Source: Priestia megaterium (lineage in GTDB: Bacteria > Bacillota > Bacilli > Bacillales > Bacillaceae_H). From it: DNA of 64,000 bases. The position numbers were made by a program, and so were the translations under genes. The notes under the pieces are model-generated. The model searched no databases. It had not been told where the DNA came from and saw only the letters and a list, made by a program, of their open reading frames with translations. Positions 1-8,296 of the stretch are shown here, one piece after another. The number at the start of each line of letters is the position of its first letter. Within the stretch, counting starts at the first letter, position 1. The DNA lies in assembly GCF_023824195.1 (NCBI RefSeq), contig NZ_CP085442.1, forward strand, positions 2,890,001-2,954,000. Direction: 5' to 3'.

Positions 1-1227
1 ATCCATTACTTCCTGTACATCTTCGCTGTTGCTGTGGATGGTAACAAGAGAGTCGCCTTTTTTCACTGAATCTCCAACTTTTTTATTAAGCATGATACCA
101 ACTGCTAAGTCGATTTCAGATTCTTTTGTTGCGCGTCCTGCACCTAGCTTCATTGCTGCTACGCCGATTTTTTCTGCAACGATTTCTGAAATGTATCCAT
201 CTTCTTTTGCTGGCACTTCAATTTTGTGCGCTGCATCCGGTAATTTAGACGGATCGTCTGCAACAGAAGCGTCTCCGCCTTGTGCGCTTAAGAATGTTTT
301 GAATGATTCTAGTGCTTTTCCGTTTTTAATTACTTCTTGAAGCATTGCACGAGCTTCGTCTAAGCTGTTTGCTTTTTCAGCAAGTACAACCATGTGACTT
401 CCTAACGTTAAGCAAAGCTCTGTTAAATCTTCAGGTCCTTCGCCTTTTAACGTGTCGATAGCTTCTTTCACTTCAAGCGCATTACCAACCGCAAAACCTA
501 GAGGCTGGCTCATATCGGAAATGATTGCTTTTGTGTTTCGACCTACGCCTTTTCCGATTTCAACCATTGCTTTTGCTAATTCTTCAGCATCTTCAAGCTT
601 TTTCATAAACGCGCCGTTCCCAGTTTTTACATCCAGGCAAATTGCATCTGCTCCAGCTGCGATTTTCTTACTCATAATCGAGCTTGCAATTAACGGAATC
701 GAATCAACCGTTGCTGTTACATCACGAAGCGCATAAAGTTTTTTATCCGCTGGCGTTAAGTCTCCGCTTTGACCGATAACCGCAATTTTATTTGTGTTTA
801 CTAAACGAATGAATTCTTCATTTGTAATTTCAACGTGGAAGCCAGGCACTGCTTCAAGTTTATCGATCGTACCGCCAGTATGTCCTAAGCCGCGGCCAGA
901 CATTTTGGCAACCGGTACATCAACTGCAGCTACTAAAGGTCCTAATACAAGTGTTGTTGTATCGCCTACGCCGCCTGTGCTGTGTTTGTCTACTTTAATA
1001 CCTTCAATTTTTGATAAGTCGATTTGATCGCCTGATTCAACCATTGCTTGCGTTAAATTTACGCGTTCTTCTTGCGTCATTCCTTGAAAGTAAATCGCCA
1101 TCGCAAATGCCGATAACTGATAATCAGGTAAATCCCCTTTTGTATAACCTTCGATAATAAAATCGATTTCAGCTTTATTTAATTCATGTCCATTACGTTT
1201 TTTTTCAATTAAGTCAACCATTCTCAT
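1..1227 (-). CDS. pdp: Pyrimidine-nucleoside phosphorylase, 3' end outside window
   Basis: Phosphorolyses uridine, thymidine and deoxyuridine to base plus (deoxy)ribose-1-phosphate in nucleoside salvage. The first 409 residues are visible; the C-terminus (family length about 433) lies beyond base 1. The family signature [16 protein letters not shown] sits near residues 110-125, preceded by the phosphate-binding KHSTGGVGD stretch. The visible C-terminal part has entered the biotinyl-like domain. The ATG at 1227 follows AGGGGG at good spacing. The gene lies downstream of deoR on the same strand, behind its own promoter, operator and cre-like site. Identification is close to certain from similarity to Bacillus Pdp. 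Confidence 0.97.
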   Translation of the reverse strand, partial: MRMVDLIEKKRNGHELNKAEIDFIIEGYTKGDLPDYQLSAFAMAIYFQGMTQEERVNLTQAMVESGDQIDLSKIEGIKVDKHSTGGVGDTTTLVLGPLVAAVDVPVAKMSGRGLGHTGGTIDKLEAVPGFHVEITNEEFIRLVNTNKIAVIGQSGDLTPADKKLYALRDVTATVDSIPLIASSIMSKKIAAGADAICLDVKTGNGAFMKKLEDAEELAKAMVEIGKGVGRNTKAIISDMSQPLGFAVGNALEVKEAIDTLKGEGPEDLTELCLTLGSHMVVLAEKANSLDEARAMLQEVIKNGKALESFKTFLSAQGGDASVADDPSKLPDAAHKIEVPAKEDGYISEIVAEKIGVAAMKLGAGRATKESEIDLAVGIMLNKKVGDSVKKGDSLVTIHSNSEDVQEVMD

Positions 1228-1267
1228 GACGTTTTCCCCCTAAAAGTATCTGCATATTGTGCATCCA

Positions 1268-1281
1268 CTAAAACGTTTTCA
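1268..1281 (-). promoter_or_regulatory. cre-like catabolite repression site upstream of pdp
   Basis: TGAAAACGTTTTAG matches 12 of 14 positions of the CcpA site TGWAANCGNTNWCA. It lies just downstream of the predicted -10 box, where CcpA would act as a roadblock. The deo operon of B. subtilis is known to be CcpA-controlled; here the site is inferred by pattern only. Confidence 0.5.
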
Positions 1282-1296
1282 ACAACTTACACCCTT

Positions 1297-1325
1297 ACTA
1301 TATAATAGCTTTGAACAATTGTAAA
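1297..1325 (-). promoter_or_regulatory. Sigma-A promoter of pdp
   Basis: On the minus strand TTTACA (1320-1325) and TATAGT (1297-1302) are separated by exactly 17 bp, each one base from consensus. The -35 box lies inside one arm of the large inverted repeat at 1310-1349, so a bound repressor would block RNA polymerase. Confidence 0.65.
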
Positions 1326-1349
1326 CATATATATTTACATTTGTTCAAA
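1310..1349. promoter_or_regulatory. Inverted-repeat operator, probable DeoR site
   Basis: Two 16-base arms (1310-1325 and 1334-1349) with one mismatch surround an 8-base AT spacer. Each arm carries TTGAACAA, the half-site of the known B. subtilis DeoR operator. The repeat overlaps the -35 box of pdp and lies on the deoR-pdp strand. DeoR binding is inferred. Confidence 0.6.
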
Positions 1350-1382
1350 AATATTTATAGCCGCTGTTTTAGTGAATAAAAA

Positions 1383-1406
1383 AAGACTTCCGCACTCGGA
1401 AGTCTT
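1383..1406 (-). terminator. Intrinsic terminator ahead of pdp promoter
   Basis: A 10-bp stem built on GACTTCCG/CGGAAGTC with a 4-base loop is followed on the minus strand by a T-run. It would end deoR transcription and isolate pdp as its own unit. Confidence 0.8.
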
Positions 1407-1409
1407 CCC

Positions 1410-1733
1410 TTATTTTTCAGCTTTTATCACAAATGACAACATGATTCGGTACTTATTCTTTACCTTTTTATAAGGAATTAATACATATGGCTGATCAGGC
1501 GGCGTAAATCGTTCAATTCCTTTTTGATTAGCATCAGGAGAAAAGTACATTCTTCCCCACCGTTTAATAATATAGCCCGTGGTTCCTTTGGCAATCACTC
1601 CGTCTTTTAAAGCGTCTGCTTGAAAAGGATACCGGTTTCGCTGTGCCTGCAGAGATGCTGCAGAATAGGATATAACGTCTTCTATTATTTAAATCCGATG
1701 AAGCTTTTGCTCTTGAAAAAACAGCGCCTTCAT
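1410..1733 (-). pseudogene. Small hypothetical gene with in-frame stop
   Basis: An ATG at 1733 opens a frame of 14 residues that ends in TAA (1689-1691). The same frame then continues open for 92 codons to 1410 with coding-like sequence (including KGTTGYIIKRWGRMYFSP). AAAGGAG directly abuts the ATG with no spacer, which is poor for initiation. A GTG at 1598 could start a 62-residue remnant but has no clear ribosome binding site. The frame begins seven bases after the deoR stop, as an operon partner would. I do not recognise the family. A nonsense mutation in a formerly intact gene of about 107 residues is the simplest reading; a short unannotated protein is the alternative. Confidence 0.4.
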
Positions 1734-1738
1734 CTCCT

Positions 1739-2689
1739 TTACTCTTGTTTATCCAACAAAAAGCGCGCCGTAAACTGATCAGTAACGAGCACATTCGCAA
1801 ATTTCCCTTGCAGCGCTCCGTAAATACTGTCAATTTTCTGATCGCCGCCAGCTACTAAAATGGCGTACTCTTTCTTCTTCAGTTCTTCCAAATCAAGTCC
1901 AAGCGTCCGTTCGTCCAGGCTTTCATTGCAAATTTGTCCATCTTTATCAAAAAAGCGTGAACAAATGTCTCCCACTGCTCGCGAGGAAATCATCTCTACA
2001 TCTTGTTCGGAAAAGTAGCCAAGCTGAAAAAGCAGCGAATCGGTTTTAATGGGTCCCGTAGTAAATACGGCAATATTGGCTTGTTTGCCTAAATCTAAAA
2101 TGCGCTTAATATGACGATCAGTTTCCATTGCTTTTTTAACTACCACGTGATCGACAATCACAGGCAGAGGAAGGTGCATAGGAGGCGTATTGTATGCCTT
2201 TCCAAATAAGTACATAATTTCAGAAGCATACGTGCTCGTTTCCGAATGGCTTACTCCGCCTTTTAACTGCACAACCTGCACGTCATTCACATACTTTTGT
2301 TTTAAATCGATGGCCACTTGATAAAGAGTTGTTCCCCACGTCACCCCAATAATGTCTCCATCTTTTACGATGTCATAGAGATAGTCAGCTGCTGCCACGC
2401 CTAGATGACTTTTAATAATGTGATTTTCATATTGAGGCACCGGTGTGACGATTGCTTTTTTTAAATTGAATTTTTGTTCAAGCTGAGAAGACAATTTTTC
2501 ACTATTGATAGATGAATCCACAATTTTAATCTGAACAATGCCTTCTTCTTTTGCTGTCTGCAGCAATCGAGAAACCGTAGGCCTTGATACACCAAGCTTT
2601 TTTGCAATTTCACTTTGATTATAATCAAGAATATAATACATCCTTGCCGCTTCAATCACTTTATTAAATTTCTCTTGATCCATCTCCAT
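1739..2689 (-). CDS. deoR: SorC/DeoR-family deoxyribonucleoside regulator DeoR
   Basis: A transcriptional repressor of nucleoside catabolism that responds to deoxyribose-5-phosphate in B. subtilis. The 316 residues comprise an N-terminal helix-turn-helix (NQSEIAKKLGVSRPTVSRLL, residues about 25-44) and a SorC-type sugar-phosphate-binding domain (VTWGTTLYQVA and LVAGGDQKIDSIYGAL motifs). The ATG at 2689 follows AAGGGAG. It lies upstream of pdp on the same strand; in B. subtilis deoR precedes dra-nupC-pdp, and dra and nupC are absent here. The repeat at 1310-1349 is its likely target. Confidence 0.92.
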   Translation of the reverse strand: MEMDQEKFNKVIEAARMYYILDYNQSEIAKKLGVSRPTVSRLLQTAKEEGIVQIKIVDSSINSEKLSSQLEQKFNLKKAIVTPVPQYENHIIKSHLGVAAADYLYDIVKDGDIIGVTWGTTLYQVAIDLKQKYVNDVQVVQLKGGVSHSETSTYASEIMYLFGKAYNTPPMHLPLPVIVDHVVVKKAMETDRHIKRILDLGKQANIAVFTTGPIKTDSLLFQLGYFSEQDVEMISSRAVGDICSRFFDKDGQICNESLDERTLGLDLEELKKKEYAILVAGGDQKIDSIYGALQGKFANVLVTDQFTARFLLDKQE

Positions 2690-2857
2690 CGCCTTGTTCT
2701 CCCTTACCTCATGAATTTCTTATCCCAATTTTACCAAACTTATGTCTTTAGTTTACTTGTTTGGCGAACAAAATTTCAAGAGGGGATTTTATAACGGAGA
2801 TGAAAAGAGAAATACTAAGGGGTGATGGTGACCAGTTTAAGCTAAAAAACCACCGAG

Positions 2858-3184
2858 CTATACATCCTCTGTTTCAACTAAATAAACCCGATTATCAAAC
2901 TTCCCACGCTTCTTGGCCTTCTCCTCACGCACTTTCTCAAGCTGTTCCGGCGTTGCCCCGTGCACAGCTGCTAACGCGTGCATAACTTCCAGTAAATCCG
3001 CGAGCTCTTCAATAGCCTCTTGATGCGTTTGGGCTTCTATGTATTCTTGAAGCTCTTCTTTTGCCTTTTTCGTCAGCTCGTCTTGATACTCCTCTCGCTG
3101 CAGCACGCGTGATTTGAAGGATTTTCCGCTTTGTTCAATAATTGTGGGAATTTTATCTCGCACTAGCTTGTTATAAGTAGGCAT
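2858..3184 (-). CDS. MazG-like phosphoribosyl-ATP pyrophosphohydrolase-family protein
   Basis: A 108-residue all-alpha NTP pyrophosphatase-like protein. It opens with the family-typical YNKLVRDKIP and carries the EEL-x-E..EEL-A-D acidic pattern (residues about 43-65) that binds magnesium. It is too short for full MazG and is not in a histidine operon, so a house-cleaning role on non-canonical nucleotides is more likely than HisE. The start follows GGAGGA at good spacing. Substrate unknown. Confidence 0.85.
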   Translation of the reverse strand: MPTYNKLVRDKIPTIIEQSGKSFKSRVLQREEYQDELTKKAKEELQEYIEAQTHQEAIEELADLLEVMHALAAVHGATPEQLEKVREEKAKKRGKFDNRVYLVETEDV

Positions 3185-3218
3185 TATTTTTTCCTCCGTC
3201 TCTCACCTTTCTAGTAAA

Positions 3219-3941
3219 CTAGTATCTTTCAAATTCTGCTTTGTTTCCGTTAAACACATTTAAATCAATAAACGTTTCTTTACCTTTATAGCCGCTTAAC
3301 CGCCCTTTGTCCGTATACTGCCAAAACGCCCATTCTTTCTGCTCTTCAAGAGTAGGCTTTTTCACAACGTCGCGAATCCAAATATCACACTCGGGATATC
3401 TGTTCTTAATATACAAGTCATACGCTTTAGGCGTCGTATAAAGAATGATGCGCTTGTCATAATGAGATTCAAGACGTTTAATCATACTAGAAAGCTCTTT
3501 GTATACATGTTTCTGAGACGGAAGGTTTTGTGTTTTATCTCCGTAAAATTCAACATCAATCACGGGAGGCAAATCATTATTTTTAAGAGAAACCGTTTTA
3601 ATAAAATTAACCGCTTGTGCTTCACCTTTACTATCGTAACTAAAAAAATGATAAGCTCCGATTCGCATGTTTTTCCGATTTGCTTGTCTCCAGTTTTGGT
3701 TAAACAAAGGGTCTTGAAATGAACTTCCTTCGGTTGCTTTAATAAAAGCAAACTGAATATCTTGTTTACTCAGCACGTTCCAATTAATTTCCCCTTGATA
3801 AGAAGATACGTCTACGCCTTTTACGTCATAGCGGTTTGCACTTATCGCATTTGGAATTAGCCACCCTTTACTCCATAGTAAAAATATAAAACTTACAAGA
3901 GCTACTAATATAAGTCCTGCTGTAAACTGTCTTTTTTTCAT
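3219..3941 (-). CDS. Membrane-anchored GH25 muramidase
   Basis: A 240-residue lysozyme-type hydrolase acting on the MurNAc-GlcNAc bond of peptidoglycan outside the membrane. Residues 8-28 form a signal anchor. The GH25 domain follows: GVDVSSYQGEINW (about 42-54), FAFIKATEG, IGAYHFF and the catalytic PPVIDVEFYG near residue 130, ending with WQYTDKGRLSGY and DLNVFNG. There is no separate wall-binding domain. No strong ribosome binding site was seen ahead of the ATG. Likely role in wall remodelling or spore/cell separation. Confidence 0.92.
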   Translation of the reverse strand: MKKRQFTAGLILVALVSFIFLLWSKGWLIPNAISANRYDVKGVDVSSYQGEINWNVLSKQDIQFAFIKATEGSSFQDPLFNQNWRQANRKNMRIGAYHFFSYDSKGEAQAVNFIKTVSLKNNDLPPVIDVEFYGDKTQNLPSQKHVYKELSSMIKRLESHYDKRIILYTTPKAYDLYIKNRYPECDIWIRDVVKKPTLEEQKEWAFWQYTDKGRLSGYKGKETFIDLNVFNGNKAEFERY

Positions 3942-4062
3942 TTCATATACTTTCTTTATTGTGTTTACCCCCTTTTTTAAAAAATACTTCTAATATTCTA
4001 ACATAAAAAGGATTTTCCAAAACAAGAGACCCTCCAAGTCTTTATTAGTAAACACAAAAAAA

Positions 4063-4081
4063 CCACCTAAAAATCAGGCGG
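4063..4081 (-). terminator. Terminator of the 4090-4401 gene
   Basis: CCGCCT/AGGTGG stem with one G-U pair and a run of Ts on the minus strand, directly after the stop codon of the membrane protein gene. Confidence 0.7.
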
Positions 4082-4089
4082 CTTTTCTT

Positions 4090-4401
4090 TTATGCTGCGT
4101 CTTCAGATGGTTCGTTATCTTTGGCTGCTTCTATAAGCAAGAAAATAGCCGTTAAAATATGCATGATCATGCCGACAACCGGAATCCACGCAATAGCGGA
4201 ACAGACAATTCCCATGATATGCCCTGTCCGAACTTTGTTTGTTTTAATCGCAAATACTAAACCCACGACGTGCAATGCGAGCATTAGAATAAGCGGCGTG
4301 TAGGCTAGGCTTATAACCAAGGTGCCTCCCAGGAGTGGAATTCCCCAAAGAGCCTCTAATCCTCCGCTGACCCATTTCAATATACGACTTGTTTTTCCCA
4401 T
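4090..4401 (-). CDS. Small hypothetical membrane protein
   Basis: 103 residues from the ATG at 4401, which follows GGGGGAGG at ideal spacing (an upstream in-frame start at 4434 lacks this). Three hydrophobic segments are visible (about 18-38, 40-62 and 68-92), then a charged tail with DNEPSEDAA. I do not recognise a named family. Its own terminator and promoter gap suggest a monocistronic gene. Confidence 0.75.
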   Translation of the reverse strand: MGKTSRILKWVSGGLEALWGIPLLGGTLVISLAYTPLILMLALHVVGLVFAIKTNKVRTGHIMGIVCSAIAWIPVVGMIMHILTAIFLLIEAAKDNEPSEDAA

Positions 4402-4553
4402 TGTATCCTCCCCCTTTGTCTTCAATGTATGCACAGAAGTTTTGTTTCTGAACGCTGGTATATGAAATAAGTGGCAAAAACACGCGCGCTAAAAATAAAC
4501 CGATAGTCCCGCATAAAAATATGTTTTATATGAGACTAGTTTAATAGTGGAAA

Positions 4554-4622
4554 ATGAATAAGAGAAAAAGGCGTCGTTTTAAATGTGATGATGAGGAGCT
4601 CTTCGTAAAAAGAACTAATTAG
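4554..4622 (+). CDS. Candidate 22-residue basic/acidic peptide
   Basis: ATG at 4554 opens a 22-codon frame rich in Lys/Arg at the N-terminus (NKRKRRRFKC) and ending DDEELFVKRTN. It is followed within 10 bases by a strong terminator, which suggests a real short transcript. The ribosome binding site (GTGG) is weak and close. Could equally be a short untranslated RNA. Confidence 0.3.
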   Translation: MNKRKRRRFKCDDEELFVKRTN

Positions 4623-4631
4623 ACATAAACA

Positions 4632-4666
4632 AAAAAGCCGAACTCAAAATTTAAGCTCGGCTTTTT
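4632..4666. terminator. Bidirectional terminator
   Basis: AAGCCGA/TCGGCTT stem with flanking A and T runs on both sides; it serves the minus-strand gene at 4713 and any plus-strand transcript from the 4.5 kb region. Confidence 0.75.
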
Positions 4667-4712
4667 CTTATATGATAAATAGAGTTATTGTAAAATGTTT
4701 TTCGTATTAGTG

Positions 4713-4859
4713 TTATCGACTCTTCTCAAATTTTTCGACGGCCTCAAAATCAAGCTCGGCTGATATCCAATCGCCTTTTTCCGGGAATTCTAGATTGCGA
4801 ACGACTATTTTATTCGGTCCTTTTTTTTCTAAAATTTTCGCCTGGCAGTTTTTGTACAT
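4713..4859 (-). CDS. Small hypothetical protein, 48 residues
   Basis: Starts at the ATG at 4859 (MYKNCQAKILEKKG...). The frame is open further upstream, but that part is hydrophobic low-complexity and has no ribosome binding site. The product is a compact charged protein with the pattern of a small beta-rich domain. Function unknown. GAGAAG precedes the ATG as a weak ribosome binding site. Confidence 0.55.
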   Translation of the reverse strand: MYKNCQAKILEKKGPNKIVVRNLEFPEKGDWISAELDFEAVEKFEKSR

Positions 4860-5360
4860 AACTACTTCTCGTTCTTTGATATCTGTCCACAACAAGTGCA
4901 GAACCCCTTTCAACTTTAAGAAGTTAATATTTCGAAACACTGTTTTACATTTTATTATATTTTTTTTGATTTGTTAATTTTTTTGTCTTGTTTTTCATAA
5001 AAAATGATCAAAACGCTTTTTTCTAATACAATATACCCAAAATATCTTTTAACCTTTAAATATTTATGTTATATTTTTAAAATTGTATTACAAGTTTTTT
5101 ATTTTTGCCTTTTCGTTTCTCCTCTTTTCTTCTTTTTACATATTCATAATAGACATATCAATCTATACTAATACGTATCAAGACTTGGAAGTTCAAAAAT
5201 ATCTTAACATACTAAAAGTCATTGGGTTATCCCACTAAAAATCCAATTGAATTTACAAAAACTCTGCCGAAAAAACTAGAAACCTTTAGCCATACAAAAG
5301 ACTGCTTTTACCGCATTTATATTTTAATGAATACTAACAACACAATTTGAGGTGCCAACA
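4860..5360. other. AT-rich intergenic region ahead of plsY
   Basis: About 500 bases, strongly AT-rich, with no ORF that looks coding. It holds the divergent promoters of the 48-residue gene and plsY. ACTAATACGTATC near 5170 loosely resembles half of a FapR-type lipid operator, but I could not match a full palindrome and do not call it. Confidence 0.5.
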
Positions 5361-5948
5361 ATGAACGTACTAACAAACGCCATAATTATCTTATTAGCTT
5401 ATTTAATTGGATCAATTCCTTTTGCTTTAGTGATTGGAAAGGGCTTTTACAAAACCGATGTTCGCAAGCACGGAAGCGGTAACTTAGGAGCTACTAATAC
5501 TTTTCGCACTTTAGGAAAGAAAGCAGGTATTATAGTATTGATCGGCGATATAGCAAAAGGCTCGCTAGCTGTCTGTTTACCGCTTATTATAAATAGTCAC
5601 TTGCATATGCTTGTCCCTGGATTTATCGCTATCCTTGGACATAGCTATCCGGTTTTTGCAAGGTTTAAAGGAGGAAAATCTGTAGCAACTGCCGCTGGTG
5701 TATTCCTTGCATTTTCACCATTAGCTTTCATTCTAGGGATTCTAGCTTTTTTAATTTCTCTCAAAATTTCTAAATACGTATCCTTATCTTCACCTATTGG
5801 CGCATTGGTTGCCTTTTTAGCATCAATCTATGTAGGCGATGTAGTATTGATGGTATTTGCAGCCATTATTTTTGTTTTTATTACGTGGAAGCATATTAAA
5901 AACTTCAAGCGCATTAAATTGGGTACAGAACCTAAGGTTAATTTTTAA
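5361..5948 (+). CDS. plsY: Acyl-phosphate:glycerol-3-phosphate acyltransferase PlsY
   Basis: Membrane enzyme that transfers an acyl group from acyl-phosphate (made by PlsX) to glycerol-3-phosphate, the first step of phospholipid synthesis. The three family motifs are visible: GSIPFALVIGK with the KHGSGNLGATNTFR loop, GHSYPVFARFKGGKSVAT (about 92-110), and the C-terminal region with KH. About five membrane segments; 195 residues is the usual length. ATG at 5361 is chosen because GAGGTG precedes it by six bases; the GTG at 5352 lies inside that site. It stands alone with its own terminator. Confidence 0.95.
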   Translation: MNVLTNAIIILLAYLIGSIPFALVIGKGFYKTDVRKHGSGNLGATNTFRTLGKKAGIIVLIGDIAKGSLAVCLPLIINSHLHMLVPGFIAILGHSYPVFARFKGGKSVATAAGVFLAFSPLAFILGILAFLISLKISKYVSLSSPIGALVAFLASIYVGDVVLMVFAAIIFVFITWKHIKNFKRIKLGTEPKVNF

Positions 5949-5987
5949 ACGTAACAAAGTTACTATTAATCTTTAAATATTTTCAAC

Positions 5988-6019
5988 AAAAAGGTGTTCA
6001 TGATTTGAACACCTTTTTT
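5988..6019 (+). terminator. Terminator of plsY
   Basis: AAAGGTGTTCA/TGAACACCTTT stem with a T-run, about 40 bases after the stop. Confidence 0.85.
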
Positions 6020-6125
6020 AATTATTTTAGTACGCCTTGTCCCAAGATAGACGTAAATTATAAAATTTTTCGAAAAAACGTTCTTGGTTATAAAGTAAAT
6101 CATACGTTCCGCTACTGCTTGTATC

Positions 6126-6803
6126 TCATTTTGTAATTTGATATTTACTATTCAACCACTTTAAAACGATTAGCGTTGCGGCCCCAACGGTTAAGTATAA
6201 GAAACCACCAGCTTCAATTGCATATCCAAAAGGCGGAATAAGCTTTGGCAAGAAAACCATACCTGCGAGAGAAACAAAAATTAAGACAAATAGCAGGAAG
6301 AAGTCCTTGATCTTATTTGTTATTTTATAAACAGATTTTTGTATCCATTTTAAAAACAGAAAAACGTCAAGAGAAATAATAACAGCAACTATACCAAGAG
6401 TGATTAGTGCTGTTCCTACATAAACTGTCTGGCTGCTGTCCTTAAAATAATGTACAACGATATCTCCTATTCCACTTACTATGGCCATTAAGCTTGCTAG
6501 CTGTAACAATAAAAAGCCTATAAAAAAAGCAGTACTTTTCAACGGTTCTTTAGGTAATTGCTTAATCATTTCATCACAGTAATTCTTAATGTTCTCTCCA
6601 AAAATCTCTGCGGCACCCTTCCCTTCCGCTTGTGCATCAATAAGGTGATCCAAAAGTTCTATTAATAGCTCCTCAGCCTGCTGTTCAGAAACTGAAACAT
6701 TCGTTCGAATGTAAACAAGCATCTTATCATAGTACTCTTCGTTTTCCTTGGTCAGCCCTTTTCGCTTCTTATTATTTAGTTTAATCAATTCTTTAGCGTT
6801 CAT
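6126..6803 (-). CDS. DUF1129-like membrane protein paired with PadR regulator
   Basis: 225 residues: a soluble alpha-helical N-terminus (about 1-85, with the ELLIELLDHLIDAQAEGK segment typical of this group) and then four hydrophobic segments between about 90 and 220. Its start overlaps the padR gene by 11 bases, so the two are translationally coupled. Such pairs are common in Firmicutes, where the PadR protein controls expression of its membrane partner. Molecular function unknown. Confidence 0.8.
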   Translation of the reverse strand: MNAKELIKLNNKKRKGLTKENEEYYDKMLVYIRTNVSVSEQQAEELLIELLDHLIDAQAEGKGAAEIFGENIKNYCDEMIKQLPKEPLKSTAFFIGFLLLQLASLMAIVSGIGDIVVHYFKDSSQTVYVGTALITLGIVAVIISLDVFLFLKWIQKSVYKITNKIKDFFLLFVLIFVSLAGMVFLPKLIPPFGYAIEAGGFLYLTVGAATLIVLKWLNSKYQITK

Positions 6804-7131
6804 CGTAAAAACTCCTATTCAACAGTTTATCTACAGGATTTTGAATGTTTATCCATTCGTCTTGGATTTCACATAATGCGTTTTCACCAGATGCCGTAAG
6901 ATGATAGTACTTTCGTTTAGGACCCGAAGGCGATGCCTTCATTTCCCCTTTTATTAATCCCTCCTTTTGAAGACGTAGTAAAATTGGGTAAATGGAACCT
7001 TCACTCACATCATTTAATCCGTATTGTTGAAGCTTCTGCGATAGCTCATAGCCATAAACCGTTTCTTTTTGAATAATTGATAAGATACACCCTTCTAAGA
7101 TTCCTTTTAATAATTGACTTCTCAAAGACAT
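6793..7131 (-). CDS. PadR-family transcriptional regulator
   Basis: 112 residues with a winged-helix PadR domain: LKGILEGCILSII, YGYELSQKLQQYGL, and EGSIYPILLRLQKEGLI leading into the wing with KRKYYHLT. First gene of a two-gene operon with the membrane protein at 6126. Two perfect palindromes directly upstream (7152-7170 and 7183-7211) are its probable autoregulatory operators. Confidence 0.93.
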   Translation of the reverse strand: MSLRSQLLKGILEGCILSIIQKETVYGYELSQKLQQYGLNDVSEGSIYPILLRLQKEGLIKGEMKASPSGPKRKYYHLTASGENALCEIQDEWINIQNPVDKLLNRSFYDER

Positions 7132-7151
7132 ATTTATTTCTTCCTTTTCAC

Positions 7152-7170
7152 TATCTTGTTATACAAGATA
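7152..7170. promoter_or_regulatory. Palindromic operator upstream of padR, site 1
   Basis: TATCTTG-TTATA-CAAGATA, perfect 7-base arms, about 20 bases upstream of the padR start. It shares the ATCTTG core with site 2. PadR-type proteins bind such spaced palindromes at their own promoters; binding is inferred. Confidence 0.6.
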
Positions 7171-7182
7171 CGTTTTTAAAGC

Positions 7183-7211
7183 AAAGCTATCTTGCAAAAC
7201 AAGATAGCTTT
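7183..7211. promoter_or_regulatory. Palindromic operator upstream of padR, site 2
   Basis: AAAGCTATCTTG-CAAAA-CAAGATAGCTTT, perfect 12-base arms. It repeats the ATCTTG/CAAGAT core of site 1 at a centre-to-centre distance of 36 bases. Likely bound by the adjacent PadR regulator. Confidence 0.6.
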
Positions 7212-7381
7212 ATATCACTTATAATAACCTATTTATGGTAAATGCACAAACATTTATTTACTGTTTTATTAAATCACTTAACATAGTAATCTTTTTAGTA
7301 ATTTTGAATAAATAAATGAAACCTTTTCTCTCTACTAACCGTATACCTATCATGCACGTATTAGTTAAAGGAGGAAGACTT

Positions 7382-8254
7382 GTGCTAAAACGAATTTCAC
7401 TGTTTATTTTCATTAATATTTTAGTATTAATTACAATCACAACGATTACATCTTTATTAGGTGTTCAAAGCTATATGGGAAGCAGCGGTTACGGCGGCCT
7501 GCTGGCATTTAGTGTAATTGCCGGCTTCAGCGGCGCGATTATTTCTCTTATGATGTCCCGCGTGATGGCAAAGTGGATGATGGGTGTTCAAGTTATTGAT
7601 GAACGTTCCCCTCAAGGTGAATACGAACGATTTGTTCTAGAAGAAACGCACCGACTTGCATCTGTTGCAGGATTAAGAAAAATGCCTCAGGTCGGAATTT
7701 ATCACTCAGCAGAAGTTAACGCTTTTGCAACAGGGCCAAGTAAAAGACGCTCACTTGTTGCCGTTTCAAGCGGAATGCTTGAACGCATGGACCGCGATGC
7801 GATCAGCGGCGTTATCGCTCACGAAATAGCGCATATTAAAAGCGGTGATATGGTCACAACTACGCTTCTGCAAGGAGTATTAAATACATTCGTTATCTTC
7901 TTCTCTCGTTTAGTAGCCAAAGCGGTGTCAAACTTTGTTCGAGAAGAGTTTACGATGGTTGTTTATTTCCTTACATCGATTGTATTTGAGATTCTCTTTA
8001 GTATCTTAAGCAGCCCAATTATCTTCTGGCATTCAAGAAGACGTGAATTCAAAGCCGATGAGCTTGCAGCTAAACTCGGCGGTAAAGAAAAAATGATTTA
8101 TGCGTTAGAATCGCTTCGTCATACTACTTCATTAGTAGATGACCGTCAAAAATCAATTGCCGCTTTTAAAATTAGCGGTAAAGAAAAGTTCTCACGCTTA
8201 TTTTCTACTCACCCGCCGCTTGAAAAACGCATTGAGCGCTTGCATTCACTATAA
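7382..8254 (+). CDS. htpX: Membrane zinc metalloprotease HtpX
   Basis: M48 family protease that degrades misfolded membrane proteins. 290 residues with two N-terminal membrane segments, the zinc motif VIAHEIAHIKSGD, two more membrane segments, and the third zinc ligand region SRRREFKADELAA. The GTG at 7382 is preceded by AAAGGAGG at seven bases; an in-frame ATG at 7316 would add residues not typical of the family. Single gene with its own terminator. Confidence 0.96.
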   Translation: MLKRISLFIFINILVLITITTITSLLGVQSYMGSSGYGGLLAFSVIAGFSGAIISLMMSRVMAKWMMGVQVIDERSPQGEYERFVLEETHRLASVAGLRKMPQVGIYHSAEVNAFATGPSKRRSLVAVSSGMLERMDRDAISGVIAHEIAHIKSGDMVTTTLLQGVLNTFVIFFSRLVAKAVSNFVREEFTMVVYFLTSIVFEILFSILSSPIIFWHSRRREFKADELAAKLGGKEKMIYALESLRHTTSLVDDRQKSIAAFKISGKEKFSRLFSTHPPLEKRIERLHSL

Positions 8255-8260
8255 GCAGAC

Positions 8261-8290
8261 AAAACCAGCTTCTTTAAAGAAGCTGGTTTT
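8261..8290. terminator. Bidirectional terminator between htpX and the MBL hydrolase gene
   Basis: AAAACCAGCTTCTTT/AAAGAAGCTGGTTTT, 15-base perfect stem with T-runs on both strands. Confidence 0.9.
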
Positions 8291-8296
8291 TTTATA

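Noticed and set aside
29..1027. Several plus-strand ORFs over pdp
   Set aside because: They are antisense shadows of the pdp coding sequence; the minus strand gives a complete Pdp match.
2761..2985. Plus-strand ORF overlapping the MazG-like gene
   Set aside because: Its second half is the antisense of the clear MazG-like coding region, and it has no ribosome binding site.
5160..5300. FapR operator or riboswitch upstream of plsY
   Set aside because: Only a half-site resemblance (ACTAATACGTATC) and no stable fold that I could identify.
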